DNA of 64,000 bases. Source: Datisca glomerata (lineage: Eukaryota > Streptophyta > Magnoliopsida > Cucurbitales > Datiscaceae). The notes below the pieces were generated by a model that was given only the letters and a program-made list of their open reading frames with translations, was not told where the DNA came from and searched no databases. Both the position numbers and the translations under genes were made by a program. Shown here piece after piece: positions 30,825-43,002 of the stretch. The stretch covers positions 372,001-436,000 of the forward strand of contig QANY01013766.1 in NCBI GenBank assembly GCA_003255025.1. Reading direction: 5' to 3'. Each line of letters opens with the position of its first letter. Positions within the stretch are counted from its first letter, which is position 1.

Positions 30825-33103
30825 TCAAGTATCCGGATCATCATCGTCATGGTCAATCAACTTCCAAGAACCATCATCTTGTTGAACCATACCTTTATTT
30901 TGCAGACACCTCCATGAAGAAGGCACAAGATACTCCTCCTTTAATCCATCAATGGATTTATTTACAAGCCCAATATCTCTCTCAATTTCCAATTTAAACC
31001 CTCCTTTACTCCCTTGTGTCCCAGCAACTCCATGTAAATAACCTTCCAAGTTATGCCAAGTTGTTAAATTTCCAGGACTCTTCAAGTAATTCGATTTGCG
31101 TGTATCGATTTCCAGCTCTTCTCCGACATCTGAGTACCCGATAAATGGATAGTTGGGGACAACATCGGACGTGTTCCGAACGCGGAGGAGCCGGAGATCT
31201 TTATATGAAGAGAAGAGCTTTTGGAAGTTTGAGTCTCCGACACGAGGGCTGGCAAATACAAAGGCTGTGACTGGATGGAGCTTGTTTGGCTGGAGTTTTG
31301 GCATGTTGAACTGATTAGCTACTATGTCAATGGCATTTAGAGTTGCAATTGCTGCACCCAAACTGTGCCCTGTGACTGTTATGCTTATTTCCTCATCCTT
31401 GAATTCTTCTACTAATCTTCTTACTTCATCAAGAACCTGTGGATAATGGGATATCATAAGCATGAGTATTTTGAATAATAATGTAATTTATTTTAGGACT
31501 GAATATAGTTTACTCGCTTCCATTTTGAATACAAGGTTTGAAATGCTAATTTGACATATAATTCCCCTTGTGTTGTCGACTCTATTTTCTTAATCTCAAT
31601 ATATTGTTAAAAAAACTGTAAATTGTTTTTAAAATATCCACAATTTGCTTTATTTTGTCAGAACTAAACTGAGATAAATCGATAAGACTGTTAGCTCAAC
31701 TGATTATAATAAAGTTTAATTTCATATACTCGAGTATTTTATCTCTCTAAATTCTTTATTCTTGTATGACAAAAAAATAGCATAAATCAGGGTTGGTAAA
31801 CGTCTTTTCACAATGGTAGGTTGGGATTAAGGGATTTTTTTATATATAAAATGAGTATCAAGATTTACACATGACTAATCTCATGAGTCATGAAAATAAG
31901 GAATATATATGACTCCACTGGCATTGGGTGTCAATATGGATCAAACTAATTACTTTTGATGAGCAAACTCGGGATCTGACCAACGGTGGCTATTTAGATT
32001 GCAATGAATGTACGTCTAAGCACCTAATCTAGCATTCGGTTGAAGCTTATTTAGTTGCTTTTATCTGCACAATTGCAGATAGATTTTGGTTTTCGCTTAA
32101 TCTTTTTCTAAGCTTATAGTAATATCCCTTTTTGAGCAATACCATTTTGTTTTTTCTAAGAATAATATGTAAGTTTTTCATACAAGATCATATCTATAAC
32201 ACATATAGATTTATGCAAAAATATTTTTTGGTCAAAATTATAAATTCTTAAGAAAATCGACGATGTTACGACTCAAATTCATGATATTAAAGTATGGTAT
32301 GACAGCTTTATCACTATAACAATTCATTTTGCCTGATCATTTTTTTAAAATAGTTGATAGATTGAAGAAGAATTTGCCTAATTTCTCAGCTTCAATCAAG
32401 TATAAATTCTTTGGCAGTCTAAAAAGACTAGTTTTCATAAAGGTTATTTTTTCAACATCCATTAAAAAAAAACTCAAATTGAATAGATTTCCAATAAACT
32501 TACCTGGCGTCTCGCACTCGTCTGATTAAATGGAGATCTAGGATCATCCGAAGTATAAATCGAATGCCAACCTTGATGAACCCTAGGATTGTTTTTCTCG
32601 CCGAGAATAGTAGAAGCTGACACCAAACTAAACTCAAAATCATTAACCCATTCCAACGTTCGAACTGTTCCTCTCCAAGCAATAACAATATCTCTCCTAC
32701 CCAACACAACCTTCCCTTCATCTGTGGCCACTGCAACATACCCAATCCAATTAGATTCCTTACTCCAAGCTTCTCTTGACAAAGACTTAACCAAAAATGC
32801 CTCCGGCACTTGAATTTGTGAAGTTGCATACAAAAATTTGGTCACTTTGTACTTGAAAATGTTGCCTTTTTCTAAACCCACTTTGGAGAAGAAATCCTTC
32901 CTTGCATATCTGCTACTTCCTGAGAACCTAGACACTTTTTCTGTGTCAAATGTGTCATAAGTTGCTTGGGCCATTTCTCCATAGTGAATTATGTATCTTC
33001 TTAGGTCAATGTCTAATGGGTCTAATAGGCCTTTCCAGTTGCTTGAGCCACTCAGGTGTCTCCATTTCTTGGATATGGTGTTGTTTTCCATCTTTTCTTT
33101 CAT
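30825..33103 (-). CDS. DAD1-like class II phospholipase A1 (PLA1-II gamma type), intact, two exons
   Basis: This lipase_3 alpha/beta hydrolase removes the sn-1 acyl chain of phospholipids or hydrolyses other acylglycerols. Class II members lack a plastid transit peptide and are cytosolic. Exon 1 is 33103-32504 (200 codons) and exon 2 is 31436-30825; they join in phase 0 at ARRQ/VLDE to give 403 aa. The nucleophile box GHSLG has Ser225. Asp291 in [11 protein letters not shown] and His328 or His335 in [11 protein letters not shown] complete the triad. The N-terminal signature [20 protein letters not shown] and the C-terminal [12 protein letters not shown] match Arabidopsis At4g18550-like enzymes. 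An upstream in-frame ATG at 33277 exists, but the TATA box at 33141-33148 lies downstream of it, so I start at 33103 (or Met at 33091). No defect is seen. Confidence 0.95.
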
Positions 33104-33140
33104 TCCAAACAAGACTTTGAGGATGCTTTCTATTGCTTTA

Positions 33141-33148
33141 TTTATATA
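33141..33148 (-). promoter_or_regulatory. TATA box of the phospholipase A1 gene
   Basis: The minus strand reads CTATATAAATAAAG about 40 bases upstream of the proposed start at 33103. This position excludes the longer in-frame start at 33277 if transcription begins about 30 bases downstream of the box. Confidence 0.5.
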
Positions 33149-35399
33149 GAGTGACTTTTTGTGCAATTTGTGCATTTTTTGAAGATTTTTGTTCAATGTC
33201 ATGTGGTGGCCATGGCTTATAATTGTACACCTTTGTTTGTTTTGCTTGCAATCAAAGTAACATCTTAGCAAACCCACAAATATTTTATTATAAATAAATT
33301 TGAATACTAGAAAAATAAAGCATTTTTGGACCCAAAAAAGGAAAAGTTAAGCATTTTTCGAGTCGAAAGATCGTATTATATTTTGATTGGGGTAGAAATG
33401 ACGATCCGATCCAATATTTCAAGATATGAAGTTCTCCATATCTTGTTGTCAAGTGAATATGTTTAGTAGATTCAGCCTCTAGAAATTTGTTCCAGTGAGC
33501 AAATTTATCTTCAAATTATCACAGATATTATTTTATAACTTGATTTTCATACCCTGTCATATTAGACTTAGACCACTTATGGAAGGTAAAAAGATTTATG
33601 AAACGGTATAAGCTTAAAATCTATCAAATCTCCTACTTTTTCAAAATAACAGCTTACCTTAATAAGCTTAACCTAAAAACGAATTCTGTTAGATATATCC
33701 CGAAAAAATTTCCTAATGAATGGTAAGAAATTGTTTACATGTGCGTAGAATTTTCAATTTTCAATTATGGAGATTTTATTTTGGTTTTTTTTCCTATACT
33801 TTTTTTATAATAGCTTTCAATATATTGTAATTAATTGTGAAAAATATATATTATATATATTCACATATATTTTACCATTATGTGTGTGTATACATATACA
33901 ATAAACATATGTTTGTTTACACATGTGTGCGTTTCTGTGTGTGTATTTTTCCATTATGTATGTATATGCGCATACATATACATGTAATTACTATATGTAC
34001 ATAATTACTTTAACATATTTTTATTCTTTTGTATGTATTTATAGATGTATATATATATACGTAATATTTATAAATTGAATAAGAATAAATGTATACAAAT
34101 ATCTATACGTAATCACATATATAATATCCAGTCTCTTTTTTAAATATAAAGTTAACAGTTTTGAACAATATGGCCTTGAGCTCAAAAGAAAGAAATTAAA
34201 AAAAAAACTATGAGCTTTCTTTGGGGCTTTACCAAAAGTCCTCTCCAAGTTACCCTTTGCTTTGAAGTAATACCAAAATGCGAACTTGGGTTGAAAATTA
34301 AGAACATCCTTGCATTTGCATGTTTGATAAGGCAAGCATCCATTTCTTTCTCTAAGACCTTTCCTTTTCTAAACAACACAACAATACATTTTTCTATTGG
34401 CTTTGTAAACAAACACCAGTTTTGATTAAATACTCTTTGTTCATTAGCGAATTGGCTGATATCTTTAATATTCGCAATTGACTAACATTGTTGTTGAGGA
34501 AGTGCAGGTGTCACGGTCTCAATAGATGGGTTTTCAGTTAGATAAATAAATAAGAAAATAATATTGAGATAGTAAGTCATTGAAGAGGCCTAACTTACCT
34601 AGGGCCTGGATCTACCCTGAAAGTGTAAATAAGGATGAGTTGAACTTTCTTAAAATATTGAGATCCTTGGTATTTATAGAAAAAAATGAGTGACGTTGAC
34701 TTATGTAATAAATGTTATGGTGCATTAGTTCTAACATGACAATATGATTTGGCGAGTTCTAATGGAGTGTGCATAGAAAAAATGAATCGCTCGAGCACGT
34801 TGTCTAATACGATATCAGGAGTTTCTATTGAAAAGCCAATCATATTTGTTAAACTCTTTTAATATATTAGTTGAACCACAAAAATTATGTTGAATCATCA
34901 CTTTATTAAATCTCAGAACGCATTAATTAGATCACTGAATATATTTATTAATTAACATATTATTAAATCATAAGACATCAATATTAGAAAAATAACCCAC
35001 ATTCAATAATTTTCCGGGGAAAAGTCATTGTCAACCATATACTTTACACTATCCCCGAGTCTTTGCCACATGTAAAGAGATCTATCCCTGAAATTATTTA
35101 CGCCTCCTCCAAGTCGGCTTGCCTTAACGACTAAGATCTCTTAATCGAGCTTAGTCTATGTGTTCAAGCTTCGAAGTTTTATATTCTGGTTACTGGAAAA
35201 TTTAGGCCAAGGTGTCCCATTTGAGGGCTATTCTTCCTATGCACGCTTGTATTGGACTTTGATTTTTACTAATATTTTCTAATGTTTTAGTACGATTCCT
35301 CCTTTTTATCTTTTTTTGTGTAAATACTTTTCTTGATAAATAAAGTGTACTCAAACTATCGAAAAGGGACACACTAGCATTTTTTTGGGAAAAATCCAT
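33149..35399. other. AT-rich spacer, no gene supported
   Basis: It contains alternating (TG)/(TA) microsatellite tracts at about 33840-34060. A richer 200-base patch at 34200-34420 is open on both strands but has no family signature. CCTAGGGCCTGG near 34600 may be an old LTR piece. Nothing else is recognised. Confidence 0.6.
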
Positions 35400-35404
35400 A
35401 AGCA
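35400..35404. repeat. Target-site duplication AAGCA (left) of copia element 1
   Basis: AAGCA directly precedes the left LTR and recurs at 42376-42380 directly after the right LTR. Five bases is the normal Ty1/copia target duplication. Confidence 0.92.
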
Positions 35405-35914
35405 TGTTAGATAAAATCATTATTGGTATAAACTGTATCTTAAAAAAGCTTAAAACTCATGTTAAACACATCAAAAATCAAATAATTATTAAAGCGGAAG
35501 CGTACCAGAATTCATTGAAAATATATTATGATTTAGAGCCGAGTGGTTTGCCTTACAGATCTACACGATTCTCTATCAGATAGTCCTCTTTGATTAAACA
35601 TCTTTATTTTCTCTCTAACGATGAGATGGTAGAGAAAATAGAATGTTTTTTATGCTTTCATCGTGTGACCTTTGGATCATAACCACTAATAGATAACATA
35701 TATATTATCATTTTATATTTTTATTTAGCTCATCATAAAAATAAAAAGTATCTTAAAGTCTCTACACATCAAAATGTCAACAACACATCAGATACATTAA
35801 ATTCAAATTACTCAAACCTTAGCCGATCACTTTTAATTGAGTTTAATCTTATTTGACAGTCTGCAACACATAATTATTCACATATAAGTGCAATGTTGGA
35901 TTAAGGATCCAACA
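35405..35914 (-). repeat. 3' LTR of copia element 1
   Basis: It matches 41871-42375 with many substitutions and small indels, so the two LTRs have diverged for a long time. On the minus strand it begins TGTTGGATCC after the polypurine tract. Confidence 0.93.
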
Positions 35915-36479
35915 ATCTGCCACTTAGACTATATGTGTAACCTTATAATTATGCTTTGCAAAAATAACCGAACGAGCGCAACTTTGTTGTTATTACCTAA
36001 ATGTATCTATAACTAATACGGTTCATCAATCATACCAATATAGGATCAAAGCGGTTTTTCCTACATCAATCGTAACTCAACCCATCAATGGTCGTGTATG
36101 TCAGTACAGTTGAATGACATAGGAACAACTGGTCCATCAAAAACCATCAATGGTTACATATGTCAGTACCAATGAATGACCTGGATTATAATGTGGATGT
36201 GTAACATGAAAATTTCATGTAATGTGATCTTAACATGCATATTTTCAACTGATCCACCAAAAACTTTAGTGAGATCAAACCATATCAGAGTCCAAGTGTG
36301 AATTAACAAAAAACTTTATTTCTGCAGAAATCACCTTAGAATATACATAAACCGAAATGATTGAAAGTATGTCTATAAAGAAGAGTATCCAAAAGCAAAA
36401 ACTCCCACTAAAACTGAATATCATCAATCAATATGACACTCGTAAGAGTAGTATGCTCATGAAACCGTTTGGGTGGCAA

Positions 36480-39400
36480 TCCCTTAGTAAGCGGATCCGG
36501 AAATAGAGTTTGTTCCAACATGCTCTATAGTAAACTGTCCACTCTGAACTCTTTCCTTAACAATCAGGAGCTTGATGTCTATACACTTTGACTTTGTCAA
36601 GCTCTTGTTGTTATTGGAATACATAACTGCTAACTTATTATCACAAAATAACTCGAGTGGTCTCTCAATACCGTCTACTATGCGCAGCCCTATGACAAAT
36701 TCTGTAACCATATTTTGTGATTGAATGCCTCATAACATGCTATGAACTCTGCTGTCATGGTAGAAGAGATTAAAAGAGACTGTTTAGCCTTCTTCTAAGA
36801 GACAACACCTCCAGCTAGCAGAAAAATATAGTCCTACGTAGATTTCATACTATCTAGGCATCCAGCAAAATCAGAGTCAGTACACCCAACAATCTCAAAC
36901 TAATCTAACACCTGATACGTGAGAATGTATTCTTTTGTTCTCTGTAAGTACCGCAAGACCCATTTAGCTACTTTTTAATGGTCTATACCTGGAAAACTTA
37001 AATATCTAACCAACATTCATGTCACGTATGCAATATCTGGACGTGTATAAACCTGAACATACATCAAACTCCCTACTACTGAGGCATAGGGAATCTTCTG
37101 CATTTCATTTTCCTCAAAATCATTCTTAGAGCACTGATTGAGACAAAACTTATCTCTCTTAGCCATAGGGGTATCACCTTGTTTGCAGTCTTGCATCCCG
37201 TATCTCTTAAGGACCTTTAGCTCTTTTATGATAATCCAAGAGTACCTGAGAATGATCTCTATGTATTTGGATCCTAATACAAAATAGGCGTCACCAAGAT
37301 GTTTCATCTCAAAATTCTTAGCTAGAAATATCTTGGTGTCGTGCAATAATCATATATCATTGTTGGCAATCAAGATGTCATCCATATATAAAATTAGAAA
37401 AATATACTTACTCCCACAGAACTTATGGTATATATAATCATTAACCAAATTCATCTCAAAACCAAACGAGAGGATCACCTAATGAAATTTGAAATACTAT
37501 TTGTCGAGATGCCTGCTTGAGTCCATAGATGGATTTCTTAAGTTTATAAACCATATTCTTTGGGTTTCCCGACATAAAGTTTTCTGGTTGCACCATATAA
37601 ATCATCTCTTCAATGTCACCATTGAGAAATGTTATCTTTACATCCATCTAATGCAACCCAAGATTGAAATGCACCTACAATGCCGTTATAATCCCGAGAG
37701 AGTCTTTCGTAGAAATTGGAGTGAAAGTCTCTTATAGTCAATGACTTCCTTCTATGTGAAACCCTTTACGACAAGACGAGTCTTATATCTTTTCACATTA
37801 CCTTATGAATCCCTTTTGGTCTTGAAAATACATTTGCAGCCAATGGGTTTCACACCTTTTGGTAATGGGGCAAGATCCCACACATCATTGTTCTTGTAGA
37901 CTTAATCTCCTTATTTATGACATCGATTCACTTTTGAGAGTTAGAACTTTCCATGGTTTGACGGAATTTGATCAGGTCATCTTCCATCACTCTGATGTCT
38001 ACCTCATGTTCTTGAAGAAATACAAAGTAATCATCCTGACACTGCACTTCTCCTCTCTAGTGGATCTCCTTAATGGCATAGGATCTTGAGGTGATAGAGT
38101 TTGTTCTCCGATATTGTCTCGATATGTTGTGTCATGAGCAATGTCAGGGATGCAGTCCTGATCAATTCTAATAATACATGGGGAAATATCAACATATTAT
38201 TTCTTAAAGACAAAATCCCTAACCGCATCTCCCCACACAAACTCGACATTCTCAAAGAACCAGGCTTTTACTGTCTAAAAAGCAACTCATTATCCGTAAC
38301 TCCAGTTTCTTCTTATTAGGCCTATAAGGTCTTGCCTCAGCCGGACATCCCCAAACATTCAAATGTTTTAGACTAGGTTTCTTGCCGGTCCAAAGCTCAT
38401 ATGGGATTTTGACAATCGTTTTAATTGAAACTATATTAAGGTTATATGTTGTGGCCTTAAATACTTCACCCTAGAGGGATTCTGGTGAGGTAGAATGACT
38501 AATCATACTCATGACCATGTCCTTAAGCGTTCTGTTTCGTCTTTCAACAATACCACTCATAGTAGGCGAACCTGACATAGTATACTGTGAGACGATACTG
38601 TGTTCCTCTAGGAATTTAGCAAGCGGTCATGGACATTGTTCATCTAAACCATCATATCTGCCATAGTACCCAACACCACGATCATAAGTGGCGTTTTTTA
38701 TCCTTTTGTTGATTTGGTTCTCAACTTCAGCCTTAAAATTTTTGAACACGTCCAATGACTAAAACTTTTCATGAATGAGATATATTTATTCATTTCTAGA
38801 AAAATCGTCTATGAACGTTAGGAAGTATTATTCACCATTCCAAGCAACCGAAGGGAATGACCCTCAAATATCTGTATGTATAAGTTCTAAGACGTCATGA
38901 GTCCTACTGGCTTTAAATATCCTTGTATTGGTTTGTTTACCCTTTATACAATTAAACAAACATCAAAGTCTGTGAAACCTGAAGGACCAAGAATTTCGTC
39001 TAACACAAGTCTCTCTATTCTCTTTCAAGAGACATGACCTAATCGATTGTGCCATAACATAGTCGAATTCACACTATTTAATTTTATTTTAATACCTAGT
39101 GTACCTACTTACATGGATTCTTTAATTAAAGTAATTGTATCAAGTAAATAAATATTATTCTAACCTGATAAACAACTGGAACCAATTGAATTTGAATAAC
39201 AAAATAAATTAAAGTGAACAAACAAAACCAGCTTTTTCCAAAATAGAGACAAAAATTGAATTCTGTTTAAAAGACGATACAATAAATGTTTCATTATGAT
39301 TTAAATAAAATCCCTTCTTTAACAATAATCTAAATTTTCCTACTGTCTCAATTTCAACCGTCTTTCCATTTCCCACACAGATGTATATTTCAACATCAAT

Positions 39401-40280
39401 TGACCTTTGACAAATCAAGCAACCATGTATAGACACACTGATATGAGTTGATGCACCCAAATCTCTCAACCACGTGTGTCTAGCAACTGGACTTATGTCA
39501 TCCTCAAATTAAACCAAATTAACGACACATTTCTTAGCACGTCAAGTGTGATAATCGGTGTATTGCTTCTTGCTATACCCTTCAGCTCCACAAAAATAGT
39601 GACTATTTCCTTCATGGTCCACCAATATCTTTTGTTGTTTCTTATGTGGTGTTGTATCTGGATTTGCCTTTTTATTTTTCCTTTTCTTTCCCTTACCCGT
39701 ATCCTTAGAGGTAGAGACCAGGTAAGTACTTTCTGTCTTTTCATGTTTCACTATTTCCTCTTCCTGAACACAGAGTGAAATGAGCTCATAAGAGACCAAG
39801 TCTCTTTCTAACAATTATAGCTCACCTTAAACTGATTAAACTATGTCAAAAGGGATATCAAAACCAAATACAACAATAAATCCTCATAGAGTTCAAGTCT
39901 AAATGCTTTCAACCTTAAAACAATGTGAGGCATTTCCATAATGTACTCCCTGATATTTCTTTTACGTTTATACCTCATTGAAATTAGGCCTGACAAGAGC
40001 GTACCGATTTCTGTCTTTTCGTTCTTGACAAACATCTTTCCAATATCTGCAGGGAAACCCTTAGCCGTAGTAATCTTTTCAAATGTAGTGCCCATAAATG
40101 CTTCTAGAACATCCTTTTTCTTTATCAGCATACACATGCGATTTGATTTCTTCAACCTTTTCATATCCCTCTTTTCTTCAGAGGTACTCTTATCCGTAAG
40201 AGGTGAAAGAGAATCAATCATTAATGTAAGATCAAGACCCATAACTCCAAGAACTATCAAGAGCTTATCTTTCTAGGACT
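36480..40280 (-). pseudogene. Gag-Pol polyprotein of copia element 1, fragmented
   Basis: Reading the minus strand from 40260 downward: a Gag segment with KRKRNIREYIMEM; a zinc knuckle degraded to HYFCGAEGYSKKQY (two metal ligands lost); a protease with DLGAS in place of DSGA(T/S) (39469-39209); a heavily broken integrase region (about 39200-38000); reverse transcriptase with PENFMSGNPKNMVYKLKKSI then YGLKQASRQ and the catalytic YMDD at about 37379-37390; and RNase H with ELFCDNKLAVMYSNN (36711-36484). Stops and frameshifts occur in every domain, so no active protein can be made. Confidence 0.9.
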
Positions 40281-40909
40281 TGAAGTTTAAGACATTTAAT
40301 ACTTTATTTTCTTGATGCTGGCAGCTTGACTAATAACTTAATAGAGAACAATTAACCAACCTAAAAGCTCATATAAATCCCAAATAACAATAATAAATTC
40401 AAACAAAAGTAAATTTCATCTCAAGACACCGGATACTCCATTAGTTATTTGACTTTGGCCAAAATATTAACTTGTAAATGATGTCTTAGTGTAGTAACCA
40501 AACACTAATGATAAGAACATATCGAACAACAAACCTTCCTTTGGCCCGATTTGTTGTTCACATGCAAAACTGAATAATCATCACGTATTTATTAACCAGA
40601 AACATATGTAATTTTGTCAAATATTTTCCTTCCATTGGGCCGGTAAATATTCACATAAGTTACAGATACAGATAACCTTTTATATTTTATGACAAAATTA
40701 ATTTCCACCAGAGAAGTTACTTCGACGACATGTTGCTTCAATTAGTTCATCTAAAAAATATATATAAACATATCAATGTTCAAATTTAAAATTACACTGT
40801 AATTTGTGCAAAAATTAATTGATAAACAATTAATTTTGTGATCCTTAAAAATTATTTTGAAATTATTTTAACCAAAAAATCTGTAAAAATTTAAAAACAG
40901 TTTATTTTA

Positions 40910-41134
40910 GGGGAAATAGCAGGAAAAGACAGGTTTCGAGGGTGAAGTTGCAAAAATGGCCGAAAATTTTTTTATTTGCAAAAGCGACCGAAATTGACCG
41001 TGGTAATAATTTATTTACCAAAATTACATAGTGGTAAATAAATTACCATATTTTCAGCCATTTCTGCATTAAAAAAAAATTCTGGACATTTTTGCAACTT
41101 GCACTAGAATATGAGTCATTTTTACAGTTCTCCC
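40910..41134. mobile_element. 225-bp MITE with 9-bp target duplication (Mutator-type)
   Basis: The 9-bp direct repeat TTTATTTTA flanks the element at 40901-40909 and 41135-41143. The ends GGGGAAATAGCAGGAAAAGAC and (inverse) GGGAGAACTGTAAAAATGAC are imperfect terminal inverted repeats. The interior carries the inverted pair TGGTAATAATTTATTTACCA / TGGTAAATAAATTACCA. A 9-bp duplication is the signature of Mutator-like elements. No coding capacity. Confidence 0.75.
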
Positions 41135-41143
41135 TTTATTTTA

Positions 41144-41855
41144 TAATCCTAAAAATTGTTTAGAAATTGTTTTAACCAAAAAACTAAAAACAATCAAAAC
41201 AATTTATTTGAAAATTCTTAAATTAAAAGTAATCCTTATAATTAATTTAATTAAATAATCCTTTAAATTATTTTAATTATAAAAAAAAACTTAAAACGAC
41301 TTAATGTGAAGGGCTGTAGCCTGCAATTCCTCCTTCGTGCTATGGGCCAATGGCCCGTAACCCAAAATCATTCTTTTAAATAAATTTCAGCTGTGGGCTG
41401 AAGCCCACAGCCTGTCTCTCTGTTCACGGCCAATGGGGTTAGCCCGTGAACTTATTAAATCCTAGGGTTCACCCTAGGGGTTTCACCATACAAGAGGCTG
41501 GCAGTTGCGGCTCCACTCTAATTATCACCATGGCCACTGACCGCGGCTTCCTCTTAGTTGCGGCTTCCCTTATCGTCGCGGTTAGATGGTCACAACTCTC
41601 TTTACCGATGTGCTTAGATTGTATTGGCGCGGCCAAAAAAATGTCGCGCTGTCACCTGCCACCATTGACCACCATTGTTGGTCGGCGGTCTGAATTCAAT
41701 CAAATATATAAAAAAATATACCAAAAGAATGCCGTTCCAAATATAATAATTAATCAAACAATATCAAATTCAAGAACTACATAATATAAACATACAAAAA
41801 TATGTATAACCATCGATCTAAACTCAAATCTGATTCGCAATGACTCAACATATAC
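41144..41855. other. Untranslated leader of copia element 1
   Basis: This is the non-coding region between the primer-binding site and gag on the minus strand. Around 41330-41460 short GGGCCAATGGCCCGTAA-type inverted repeats occur. An open frame at 41446-41784 on the plus strand is antisense to the element and has no family signature. Confidence 0.6.
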
Positions 41856-41868
41856 AATTCTAATACCA
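41856..41868 (-). promoter_or_regulatory. Primer-binding site of copia element 1
   Basis: The minus strand reads AGTGGTATTAGAATTG two bases after the 5' LTR. It is a mutated form of TGGTATCAGAGC, complementary to initiator tRNA-Met. Confidence 0.7.
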
Positions 41869-41870
41869 CT

Positions 41871-42375
41871 TGTTAGATAAAATCATTATCGCTATAAACC
41901 GTATCTTAAAATCCTAAGAACTCATGTTGAATACATCAAAAATCAAATAACTGTTAAAGCGGAAGCGTACATGAATCCATGATAGTAGATCACAATTTAG
42001 AGTTGAGTGGTTGATTTTCAGATCTACACAATTCTCTATTAGATAGTCATCTTTTATTAAACCTTTCTATTTTCTCTCTAATGATGAGATATTAGAGAGA
42101 ATAAAATATTTTTTCTTTCATCGTGTGACCTGAGGGCCATAACCATTTATAGATAAAATATCTATTATCTTTTGTATTTTTAGTTTAGCCCATCATAAAA
42201 ATAAAAATTATCCTAAAATCTATGCAAATTAAAATGTCTACAACCTATCAGATACATTAAAACTCAAATTATCAAAACCTTAGCCGATCACTTTTAATTA
42301 GGTTTAACCTTATTTGACAGTCTGCAACACATAATTATTCACATATAATTTCAACGTTAGATTAAGGATCCAACA
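41871..42375 (-). repeat. 5' LTR of copia element 1
   Basis: This is the partner of 35405-35914. It is adjacent to the primer-binding site on its inner side and to the target duplication AAGCA (42376-42380) on its outer side. Confidence 0.93.
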
Positions 42376-42591
42376 AAGCATATAACTAAAAGAGGGTACC
42401 ATGTCGTTTTTAGTCAAACAATACAAAATATGTATCGATTAGAAAATTTCAAACGTATATCAAACCAAACCCCCAAACAATAGTTCGGAAGATCATTCTT
42501 AGAGTACATATATTGCTCATGATTGGATGGGTTTTAATGTAGTTAAACAAATTTTCTTTGATTTTGATCGAGTTGGTGTATAGGCTCAGAA

Positions 42592-43002
42592 GTTGGGGTG
42601 CTCAAAACCAAACCGAACCGAACTAAAAATAATTAGTTTGGTTGGTTCTTTATGGTCTTAAGGTTTTGTTCAGTTCGGTTCAGAAAATGTTCAATTTTTT
42701 GACCGAACCGAAACATTAAATTCAAATTATTTTTTTATTTATATATATAATTTCATATCGAATCGAACCAAACCGATACAAAACTTTGATTTTATATTAT
42801 TTTTATTTAATAATATCATTTAAATATTATTTAAAAAATTTAATTAATATTAACGAACTGAAGAACTGAACCGAAACTCACGGTTCGGTTATTTTGACAT
42901 TCACGGTTCGATGCGATTCGACATATAGTCAAATCGAATGTTTCAGTTCAATTCGATTTTAACCAGCTAACCGAACCGAACCGAACCGTGTTCACCCCCA
43001 AC
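42592..43002. mobile_element. CCGAAC-rich MITE (about 410 bp) with long terminal inverted repeats
   Basis: The left end GTTGGGGTGCTCAAAACC is followed by AAACCGAACCGAACT. The right end, inverted, reads GTTGGGGGTGAACACGGTTC followed by GGTTCGGTTCGG. Multiple CGGTTCGG/CCGAACCG blocks alternate through the element, which could fold into a long hairpin. This is a common plant MITE type, possibly hAT-related; no clear target duplication was found. Confidence 0.75.

Larger units (their letters stand above)
35405..42375 (-). mobile_element. Ty1/copia retrotransposon 1, structurally complete, coding-dead
   Basis: This 6,971-bp element on the minus strand is bounded by LTRs of about 510 and 505 bp, both starting TGTTAGATAAAATCATTAT and ending GGATCCAACA in plus orientation. 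The 5-bp target duplication AAGCA is perfect on both sides. The primer-binding site lies just inside the right LTR, and a purine tract (AAGTGGCAGAT on the minus strand) just inside the left LTR. Coding order on the minus strand is gag, protease, integrase, reverse transcriptase, RNase H, the copia order. LTR differences are numerous, so the insertion is old. A 225-bp MITE sits between the primer-binding site and gag. Confidence 0.95.

Noticed and set aside
33103..33277. Longer N-terminus for the phospholipase A1 from ATG at 33277
   Set aside because: The extra 58 residues resemble no family member, and the likely TATA box lies inside that stretch.
34039..34425. Overlapping open frames on both strands (71-98 aa)
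   Set aside because: A short richer patch with no recognisable motif and no splice partners.
41446..41784. 112-aa plus-strand open frame
   Set aside because: Antisense inside the leader of copia element 1, with no homology that I recognise.
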